Shown here piece after piece: positions 1-4,060 of a stretch of 5,319 nucleotides of DNA (position 1 is the stretch's first letter; each line of letters starts with the position of its first letter). Made by a program: the position numbers and the translations under genes. This stretch comes from Oscillospiraceae bacterium. Lineage in GTDB: Bacteria; Bacillota; Clostridia; Oscillospirales; Oscillospiraceae. The notes under the pieces are model-generated. The model saw only the letters and a program-made list of their open reading frames with translations, was not told the DNA's origin and did no database searches. The stretch is from NCBI GenBank assembly GCA_017624645.1, contig JAGAMQ010000013.1, forward strand, positions 1 through 5,319, written 5' to 3'.

Positions 1-44
1 ACAGCCTTTGCACACTCCTCAAGGCCAGGCAGAAAACCGGGCAG

Positions 45-73
45 TTGCAATCCAGGGAAAAGCTTGGTATAAT
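45..73 (+). promoter_or_regulatory. Sigma-A-type promoter of the trkAH operon
   Basis: A -35 box TTGCAA (45-50, 4 of 6 consensus bases) lies 17 nt before a perfect -10 box TATAAT (68-73). The -10 is extended by TG at 65-66. Transcription should start near 80, giving a leader of about 30 nt before the trkA start. That leader is too short for a large riboswitch such as the c-di-AMP (ydaO) class that often precedes potassium genes. Bases 1-44 show no gene or structure I can support. Confidence 0.8.
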
Positions 74-109
74 GTGTGAAATATCACTTCTTTCCCGGAG
101 GAAAGCACT

Positions 110-1462
110 ATGAAGATCATCATTGCCGGCAGCGGCAAGACAGGACTGACCCTTGCGGGTCAGCTCATTACCGAGGGGCACGACATTACTCTCATCGACA
201 CCAAAAGCAGCGTCCTGGAAAACGCAGCCGGGCGGTATGATGCCATGACGGTTTGCGGCAACTGCGCCTCCAAGGAGGTGCTCCTGCAGGCAGGTGTAGA
301 GGAAGCGGATCTTGTGATCGCTGCTACCAACGCCGACGAAGTAAATCTTTTGTGCTGTATGACTGCCCACGGCATCAACGACCGGATCCATACCATCGCC
401 CGGATCCGCAATCCGGAATACGCCGAGCAGGTAATGACCATGCCGGAGGTATTCCCCCTGTCTTTGACGGTGAATCCGGAAAAGCGGGCAGCCCTCGAGA
501 TCGAACGGCTTTTGAAATACCCGGGCTTTCTCCGCCGGGATACCTTTGCCAAGGGGCAGGTGGAGATCGTGGAGCTGCGGCTGGAGCCGGGAAGCAAGCT
601 GTGCGACCTACCCCTGAGTGAGCTTTCCTCGGTGGTCAAGTGCCGAGTGCTGGTGTGCGCCGTGCTTCGGGGCGGCACTGCCGTTGCCCCCAGCGGCAAT
701 TTCGTTCTGCGCAGCGGTGACCGGATCTTTGTTACTGCCCCCACGGCAGAGCTGACGGTGCTGCTGAAAAACCTGGGCATTATCACCCGCCGGGTCCGTC
801 AGGTGATGATCTGCGGCGGCGGCCGGGTCAGCTACTATCTGGCAAGTCTTCTGGAAAAGGACAACATCTCTGTGCAGGTACTGGACCGGGACTATGGGCG
901 GTGCGTGGAGCTGGCATCCCTGCTGCCCCACACCTCTGTCAGTCGGGGCGACTGCAGCTCTCAGCTTTTTCTGGACGATCAGGGCATCAGTGACGCAGAT
1001 GCCCTCATCAGCCTTACGGGTATGGACGAGACCAACATGATCATCTCCCTGTACGCCAAGGCACGGAAAGTCCCTCAGATCATCACCAAGCTCAGCCGGG
1101 GCGGCACCACCATTGCCGATTCTCTGGACCTTGGCAGTCTGATCTGTCCTAAGGAGCTGTGCAGCAACGATATCGTCCGCTATGTCCGTGCCATGCAGAA
1201 TCAGACCGGCGCAGCCATCTCCGTCCACTCCATTGCCGACGGACAGGCTGAGGCTGTGGAATTTTTGGTGGACAGCTCCACCCGCAACTGCAATATCCCC
1301 CTGAAAAAACTAAAAACAAAAAACAATGTCCTGATTGCCAGCATCACCCGGGGCAGCCAGACCCAGATCCCCAACGGTGACAGCTTCTTCCAGGAAGGCG
1401 ACACCGTGGTGGTAGTCACCAGCGGACGGGGCGTGCTGAAGCAGATCAACGACATTTTCTGA
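110..1462 (+). CDS. trkA: TrkA, cytosolic NAD-binding gating subunit of the Trk K+ uptake system
   Basis: Peripheral regulatory protein that assembles as a ring under TrkH and gates K+ uptake in response to bound nucleotide (NAD(H), ATP/ADP in characterised members). The 450 residues match the usual double-RCK length of about 450-460. RCK-N 1 (about 1-130) has the Rossmann motif G7-x-G9-x-x-G12, an acidic D30 at the end of the second strand, and the family stretch IARIRNPEYAEQ near 96-107. RCK-C 1 covers about 150-222. RCK-N 2 (about 230-350) opens with CGGGRVS, where serine replaces the third glycine, and has LDRD at 258-261. RCK-C 2 covers about 372-450. The start is fixed by GGAGG at 97-101, 8 nt before ATG. 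It is first in an operon with trkH, whose start lies 12 nt after this stop. Clostridial RCK-C domains can bind c-di-AMP, but nothing here proves that. The family call is very secure. Confidence 0.97.
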   Translation: MKIIIAGSGKTGLTLAGQLITEGHDITLIDTKSSVLENAAGRYDAMTVCGNCASKEVLLQAGVEEADLVIAATNADEVNLLCCMTAHGINDRIHTIARIRNPEYAEQVMTMPEVFPLSLTVNPEKRAALEIERLLKYPGFLRRDTFAKGQVEIVELRLEPGSKLCDLPLSELSSVVKCRVLVCAVLRGGTAVAPSGNFVLRSGDRIFVTAPTAELTVLLKNLGIITRRVRQVMICGGGRVSYYLASLLEKDNISVQVLDRDYGRCVELASLLPHTSVSRGDCSSQLFLDDQGISDADALISLTGMDETNMIISLYAKARKVPQIITKLSRGGTTIADSLDLGSLICPKELCSNDIVRYVRAMQNQTGAAISVHSIADGQAEAVEFLVDSSTRNCNIPLKKLKTKNNVLIASITRGSQTQIPNGDSFFQEGDTVVVVTSGRGVLKQINDIF

Positions 1463-1474
1463 CGGAGCCTTGCT

Positions 1475-2938
1475 ATGAACTATAAGATGATGGGAAAATT
1501 TATTTCCCAGATCCTCCTTGTGGAAGCGGTGTTTATGCTCCCGGCGCTGCTTATCAGCGCATTTTCCGGAGAAACCGCCGCCCTTTGGGCCTTTGTGGCT
1601 TCCATTGGTATCATCCTTGTGACTGCCGGTGTGCTGTACACTCTGTGCCGCCATGCCCGGCGGCTCTTCGGTGCCCGGGAGGGACTGGTCAGCGTAGGCC
1701 TTGGCTGGGTGGTTCTGAGTATGCTGGGCTGTCTGCCCTTTTACCTGTCCGGACAGATCCCCAGCTACGTAGATGCGGTTTTTGAAATGGTTTCCGGCTT
1801 TACCACCACCGGTGCCTCCATCCTTTCCGATGTGGAACGCCTCTCCAAGGGACTGCTCTATTGGCGCAGCTTCAGCCATTGGCTGGGGGGCATGGGTGTG
1901 CTGGTGTTTTTGCTGGCGGTGGTCCCTGCCGGAGGTGACAAAGGCTTTACCATGCACCTGCTCCGGGCAGAAAGCCCCGGGCCGGATGTGGGTAAGCTGG
2001 TGCCGAAAATGCGGCAGACCGCCACCATCCTGTATGTGATCTATATTGTTCTCACGGTGATCAACATTCTGTTCCTCCTTGCCGGGGGAATGGATCTTCT
2101 GGAAGCCCTGTGTACTGCCTTCGGCACTGCCGGCACCGGGGGCTTTGGAATCAAAAACGATTCCATGGCATCCTACAGCCCCTACATCCAAAATGTCACC
2201 ACCGTATTCATGCTGCTATTCGGCGTGAATTTCAGCTGTTATTACCTGCTGCTCCTGCGGCAGCTGAAAAATGTATGGAAAGATGAAGAATTGCGGCTGT
2301 ACCTTGGGATCTTTGCAGGTGCTACCGCCATCATCGTCCTGAATGTATGGCGGTCGGCCCAGGGTATGTACGCCACGGCGGAGGAAGCCATCCGCCACGC
2401 CGCCTTTCAGGTCAGCTCCATTATGACCACCACCGGCTTTACCACCACGGATTATGACCTGTGGCCGGTCCTTTCCAAGAGCGTTTTGCTCCTTCTGATG
2501 GTAGTGGGTGCCTGCGCCGGTTCCACCGGCGGCGGTATGAAGGGTGCCCGGGTACTGCTGCTTTTTAAGAGCCTGCGCAGAAATATCCAGCAGGTCCTGA
2601 ATCCCAACAAGGTGCAGCTTGTCCGAGCCAACGGCAAGTGCGTCAGCGAAAATGTGCTGAACAACACCCATGCATACCTTGCCGCCTATGTGGTCATCGT
2701 CATTGCAGGCTTCCTGCTGATCAGTCTGGACGGCTTTTCTGTGGAGACCAACCTGTCGGCAGTGCTTGCCTGCTTCAACAACATCGGTCCCGGCATGGCG
2801 CAGGTGGGTCCCACCTGCAATTTCGGTGCCTACAGCGATCTTTCCAAGATCATTCTTTCAGCATGTATGCTGGCAGGCAGACTGGAGATTTTCCCCATAC
2901 TGGTGCTGTTCTCCCGCAGCACCTGGACAAGAAAATAA
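1475..2938 (+). CDS. trkH: TrkH/KtrB-family potassium channel subunit
   Basis: Integral membrane subunit that carries K+ across the cytoplasmic membrane, with TrkA as its gating partner. The protein is 487 residues, typical for TrkH, and has the four-fold M1-P-M2 architecture. The pore-loop filters are visible in order: FTTTGAS (109-115), FGTAGTGGFG (216-225), MTTTGFTTTD (317-326) and FNNIGPG (434-440), each with its conserved filter glycine. The intramembrane gate loop follows the third repeat as GACAGSTGGGMKG (345-357). The arginine in GRLEIFP (468-474) matches the conserved positive residue of the last helix. Hydrophobic segments are plain throughout, for example 11-30, 40-56, 74-92, 183-203 and 400-417. 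GGAG at 1464-1467, 7 nt before ATG, supports the start. Only 12 nt separate it from trkA, so the two are co-transcribed. The stop at 2936-2938 is followed by the hairpin array and then a terminator. Confidence 0.97.
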   Translation: MNYKMMGKFISQILLVEAVFMLPALLISAFSGETAALWAFVASIGIILVTAGVLYTLCRHARRLFGAREGLVSVGLGWVVLSMLGCLPFYLSGQIPSYVDAVFEMVSGFTTTGASILSDVERLSKGLLYWRSFSHWLGGMGVLVFLLAVVPAGGDKGFTMHLLRAESPGPDVGKLVPKMRQTATILYVIYIVLTVINILFLLAGGMDLLEALCTAFGTAGTGGFGIKNDSMASYSPYIQNVTTVFMLLFGVNFSCYYLLLLRQLKNVWKDEELRLYLGIFAGATAIIVLNVWRSAQGMYATAEEAIRHAAFQVSSIMTTTGFTTTDYDLWPVLSKSVLLLLMVVGACAGSTGGGMKGARVLLLFKSLRRNIQQVLNPNKVQLVRANGKCVSENVLNNTHAYLAAYVVIVIAGFLLISLDGFSVETNLSAVLACFNNIGPGMAQVGPTCNFGAYSDLSKIILSACMLAGRLEIFPILVLFSRSTWTRK

Positions 2939-2956
2939 GAAACACGGACGGCGTTA

Positions 2957-2984
2957 GCGTGATGTCCTTAACGGACAATCACGC
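2957..2984. repeat. First hairpin of the array, 11-bp stem with one bulge
   Basis: GCGTGAT plus GTCC (2957-2967) pairs with GGAC plus ATCACGC (2973-2984), leaving A2977 as a single bulge and a TTAAC loop. It starts 18 nt after the trkH stop codon. No T-run follows (the next bases are ATCGAGAT), so it does not look like an intrinsic terminator. It could protect the mRNA 3' end or belong to the repeat element. Confidence 0.7.
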
Positions 2985-2987
2985 ATC

Positions 2988-3111
2988 GAGATAAATCCCT
3001 TACGGGATTTTCGATATGTTGCTGACGCAACTCGATATGCCTGCGGCTCGATATGCTTTTGCATATATCGCCTTTGGACGATATATGTCAAAAATGTGAG
3101 GGATTTATCTC
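2988..3111. repeat. 124-bp segment bounded by a 16-bp inverted repeat
   Basis: GAGATAAATCCCTTAC (2988-3003) is matched on the other strand by GTGAGGGATTTATCTC (3096-3111). Fifteen of 16 positions pair, and the sixteenth would be a T-G wobble in RNA. The left arm can instead form a tight local hairpin: AAATCCC (2993-2999), loop TTAC, GGGATTT (3004-3010). The two pairings exclude each other. The enclosed DNA contains the left half of the linker array. The terminal repeats give it the outline of a miniature element, but no flanking duplication is visible. Confidence 0.7.
3011..3087 (-). repeat. Left half-array (linker reads ATATCGA on the minus strand)
   Basis: After the linker at 3011-3017 comes GTTGC-TGAC-GCAAC (3018-3031). 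After the one at 3032-3038 comes GCC-TGC-GGC (3039-3047). After the one at 3048-3054 comes GC-TTTT-GC (3055-3062), which lies inside the larger ATATGC-TTTT-GCATAT palindrome (3051-3066). The last element is a perfect 9-bp stem, CATATATCG (3062-3070) with CGATATATG (3079-3087), around CCTTTGGA. The last two structures share bases and cannot both form fully. Unit spacing is 16-21 nt, tighter than in the right half. Confidence 0.65.
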
Positions 3112-3192
3112 ATATCGAATTGACGCAAAGTGGCAATATATCGAGTTCGAGCAAAGCGAGAACATTTCGAGTCAACAAAGTTGACATATCGA
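3112..3192 (+). repeat. Right half-array: three hairpins with AAA loops between four linkers
   Basis: Three units share one geometry. ATTGACGC-AAA-GTGGCAAT lies at 3119-3137, GTTCGAGC-AAA-GCGAGAAC at 3145-3163 and GTCAAC-AAA-GTTGAC at 3171-3185. The third stem is perfect. The second has a symmetric GA/GA internal mismatch, which as RNA could form tandem sheared G-A pairs. The first has one A-G mismatch and one G-T wobble. Loop centres are 26 and 24 nt apart, and each unit is bracketed by ATATCGA or ATTTCGA. Confidence 0.7.
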
Positions 3193-3205
3193 CAGAGGAA
3201 TAAAC

Positions 3206-3250
3206 AAGAGCAAGAATAGAAGGATCTGTTCCTTTTACTCTTGCTCTTTT
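3206..3250 (+). terminator. Intrinsic terminator of the trkAH operon
   Basis: AAGAGCAAGA (3206-3215) pairs perfectly with TCTTGCTCTT (3239-3248). After one A-C mismatch the stem continues as TAGAAGGA (3217-3224) with TCCTTTTA (3230-3237), including one G-T wobble, closing a 5-nt loop. The stem ends in TTTT (3247-3250), then CTGTTAGTT, a modest U-tract. The minus strand beyond the stem reads TTGTTTATT, so it could also stop transcription from the other side. It lies about 270 nt after the trkH stop, so the hairpin array is probably inside the mRNA. Confidence 0.8.
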
Positions 3251-3285
3251 CTGTTAGTTATGGGTTTGGGCTACCGCCCAACCGT

Positions 3286-3301
3286 ATTTGTACTTACAAA
3301 T
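3286..3301. promoter_or_regulatory. Perfect 7-bp-arm palindrome, operator-like
   Basis: ATTTGTA (3286-3292), spacer CT, TACAAAT (3295-3301). From memory, this differs by one spacer base from the consensus reported for the Bacillus AraR operator (ATTTGTACGTACAAAT), a GntR-type DNA-binding-domain regulator. No arabinose or sugar gene is in the window, and no promoter is evident next to it. It could be an orphan operator, part of an RNA hairpin, or chance. Confidence 0.3.
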
Positions 3302-3310
3302 GCAATGCTG

Positions 3311-3356
3311 GTTCTTAATGAGAATTGAAAGAATCTTCAATTTCCCCGATAAGAAC
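3311..3356. repeat. Nested pair of perfect 7-bp inverted repeats
   Basis: The outer stem is GTTCTTA (3311-3317) with TAAGAAC (3350-3356). Inside it, AATTGAA (3323-3329) pairs with TTCAATT (3336-3342) around a 6-nt loop. The two stems are compatible and make one elongated hairpin with an internal loop. No T-tract follows, so it is not a terminator. Function unknown. Confidence 0.4.
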
Positions 3357-3404
3357 ATTACGCTTTGCCGTCCGTGTTTTTTGCTTTGCTACCAATTCTG
3401 ATTT

Positions 3405-3430
3405 GCCGCTGCATCAGCGGCGCTTGTTTT
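3405..3430 (+). terminator. Possible weak terminator: GC-rich hairpin followed by T-rich bases
   Basis: GCCGCTG (3405-3411), loop CAT, CAGCGGC (3415-3421) is a perfect 7-bp GC-rich stem, followed by GCTTGTTTT. Read on the plus strand this resembles an intrinsic terminator with a poor, interrupted U-tract. It could serve as a backstop for trkAH or for a short transcript from this region. On the minus strand it overlaps the end of the small ORF and is followed by AAATCAG, so it would not terminate that transcript. Confidence 0.35.
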
Positions 3431-3509
3431 CCATATGCCCGGAACGGATTACCGGAGGCTTGGGATCCCGCACCTCCCACGGCACCGGCTTTTTTTCTTC
3501 CTCTTTCAT
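3414..3509 (-). CDS. Possible 31-residue hydrophilic peptide of unknown function
   Basis: I do not recognise this peptide. The minus-strand ORF starts at ATG (3509-3507) and stops with TGA (3416-3414). The start has a strong Shine-Dalgarno, GGGAGGGG (complement of 3515-3522), with the GGAGG core 7 nt from the ATG. The product begins MKEEEKKPVPWEVRDPKPP and ends HMENKRR. It is charged and proline-rich, with no membrane segment or signal peptide and no cysteine. Codons (GTG, CCG, CGG, CGC) resemble those of the neighbouring genes. The frame stays open upstream into marR, but the ribosome site favours this short start. It is divergent from marR, so it might share control by the same operators. 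A chance ORF remains quite possible. Confidence 0.35.
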   Translation of the reverse strand: MKEEEKKPVPWEVRDPKPPVIRSGHMENKRR

Positions 3510-3558
3510 AAGATCCCCTCCCTTGATGGCATTTTTCCCGGTTTTTTTCTGATTATGC

Positions 3559-3587
3559 TTTACAGCCGCTCCGGAATGTGTTAATAT
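3559..3587 (+). promoter_or_regulatory. Promoter of the marR-ABC exporter operon
   Basis: The -35 TTTACA (3559-3564, 5 of 6 consensus bases) and the -10 TAATAT (3582-3587, 4 of 6) are 17 nt apart. The -10 is extended by TG at 3579-3580. Transcription should start near 3594, inside the first operator palindrome, so a bound repressor would block RNA polymerase. Confidence 0.7.
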
Positions 3588-3618
3588 TGTTGCAATCGCA
3601 ACAGTTGCAAATGCAACT
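3588..3618. promoter_or_regulatory. Two tandem palindromic operators for the MarR repressor
   Basis: Site 1 is TGTTGCAATCGCAACA (3588-3603, 6-bp perfect arms). Site 2 is AGTTGCAAATGCAACT (3603-3618, 7-bp perfect arms around AA). They share the core GTTGCA-N-GCAAC, overlap by one base, and have centres 15 bp apart. They begin directly after the -10 box and end just before the marR Shine-Dalgarno. MarR dimers typically bind palindromes of this size over their own promoters, so autorepression is the natural reading. Binding is inferred, not shown. Confidence 0.75.
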
Positions 3619-3638
3619 ATCAAAAGGAGGCAGCTTAT

Positions 3639-4058
3639 ATGGAGGTAAGCAGAGCTTTTGTGATGCTGAACCGGTACTTCCGGGAGAAACGCCACAGCTA
3701 TCTGCAGCCCTACGGGCTCAAGGGCTACCACGCCCGTTTTCTCATTGAGATCAGTGGGTCCCCGGGCATTTCTCAGGACGGTCTTTCCCAAAAGCTGGGA
3801 CTGGACAAAAGCAATGTTGCCCGGCAGGCAGCGTTTTTGGAAGAAAGCGGCTATCTGTCCCGGGAAAGCGCCCCTGCTGACAAGCGGGTGCTGTGCCTGT
3901 ACCCCACCTCAAAGGCACAGGCACTGATCGAGCCCTTGAAAAAGGAGACCCTGCAATGGGAGCAGTCCCTGCTGCAGGTGCTTTCTCCCGAAGAGCAGAC
4001 CCAACTCACCGGATTGCTGGAAAAGCTCCGGTCCGCGGTGGAAGGGAAGGAGGTATAA
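3639..4058 (+). CDS. MarR-family winged-helix transcriptional regulator
   Basis: Cytosolic dimeric DNA-binding regulator, probably a repressor released by a small ligand. The 139 residues match the usual MarR length. Dimerisation helices lie at both ends (about 1-25 and 93-135). The winged helix-turn-helix covers about 43-90: GISQDGLSQKLGLD, a recognition helix around DKSNVARQAAFLEESGYL (56-73), and a wing with the family D-x-R signature at D81-K82-R83 followed by CLYPT (86-90). AAAGGAGG at 3623-3630 sits 8 nt before ATG. The ABC exporter starts 2 nt after this stop, and its Shine-Dalgarno lies inside the last marR codons, so the two are translated from one mRNA. This layout is typical of MarR regulators controlling multidrug or antimicrobial-peptide exporters. 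The inducer cannot be read from sequence. The family is secure; the target is inferred from the operators and neighbour. Confidence 0.93.
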   Translation: MEVSRAFVMLNRYFREKRHSYLQPYGLKGYHARFLIEISGSPGISQDGLSQKLGLDKSNVARQAAFLEESGYLSRESAPADKRVLCLYPTSKAQALIEPLKKETLQWEQSLLQVLSPEEQTQLTGLLEKLRSAVEGKEV

Positions 4059-4060
4059 AA

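Larger units (their letters stand above)
2957..3192. repeat. Array of short hairpins joined by ATATCGA linkers, two convergent halves
   Basis: Non-coding, internally repetitive DNA that starts shortly after the trkH stop. The left half carries the linker as TCGATAT at 3011-3017, 3032-3038 and 3048-3054. The right half carries it as ATATCGA at 3112-3118, 3138-3144 and 3186-3192, with a one-base variant ATTTCGA at 3164-3170. A small inverted repeat lies between most neighbouring linkers. Stem sequences differ from unit to unit while the linkers stay nearly fixed, which is the look of an interspersed structural repeat (REP-like or miniature element) rather than random AT-rich DNA. It is AT-richer than the flanking genes. 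It probably lies within the trkAH transcript, because the first clear terminator comes after it. I do not recognise a named family. Element boundaries are uncertain; no clear target-site duplication is visible. Confidence 0.75.
3251..3558. other. Intergenic stretch with several inverted repeats, no confident gene
   Basis: Between the trkAH terminator and the marR promoter I see no confident protein gene. Plus-strand reading frames here do not look coding. The stretch contains a bulged stem GGTTTGGGC/GCCCAACC (3263-3271/3276-3283, loop TACC), the separately listed palindrome and nested stems, and a possible 31-residue ORF on the minus strand. It has more T-rich tracts than the genes around it. 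Confidence 0.6.

Noticed and set aside
44..50. GTTGCAA near the trkA promoter as a MarR half-site
   Set aside because: There is no matching second arm, and the bases are explained by the -35 box.
74..109. Riboswitch in the trkA leader
   Set aside because: Only about 30 nt separate the predicted transcription start from the start codon, and no structure is visible.
160..1228. Long open frames on the minus strand within trkA (160-786 and 608-1228)
   Set aside because: They are antisense shadows of a clear trkA gene. The products are low-complexity (Ser/Arg- or Gln/Ala/Gly-rich) with no recognisable domain.
1310..2191. 293-codon minus-strand frame across the trkA-trkH junction
   Set aside because: The product is rich in His, Gln and Gly, typical of reading a membrane-protein gene backwards. 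It is fully overlapped by two strong genes.
2957..2984. Intrinsic terminator directly after trkH
   Set aside because: The stem is good but no T-tract follows; the better terminator is at 3206-3250.
2957..3192. CRISPR array
   Set aside because: The repeated unit is only 7 bases, intervals are 9-19 nt and self-complementary, orientation flips midway, and no cas gene is present.
3454..3496. GGAGG...CCTCC pairing before a run of seven T as a terminator
   Set aside because: The stem ends well before the T-run, with an unpaired stretch between them. The T-run is the antisense of lysine codons in the small ORF.
3325..3552. 75-codon plus-strand frame with a TTG start before marR
   Set aside because: There is no good ribosome site, it starts inside an inverted repeat, and the composition (Phe/Ser/Arg-rich) looks non-coding.
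3414..3791. 125-codon version of the minus-strand frame that reaches into marR
   Set aside because: The upstream part is antisense to marR and crosses its promoter. Only the last 31 codons have a ribosome site, so I report only those.
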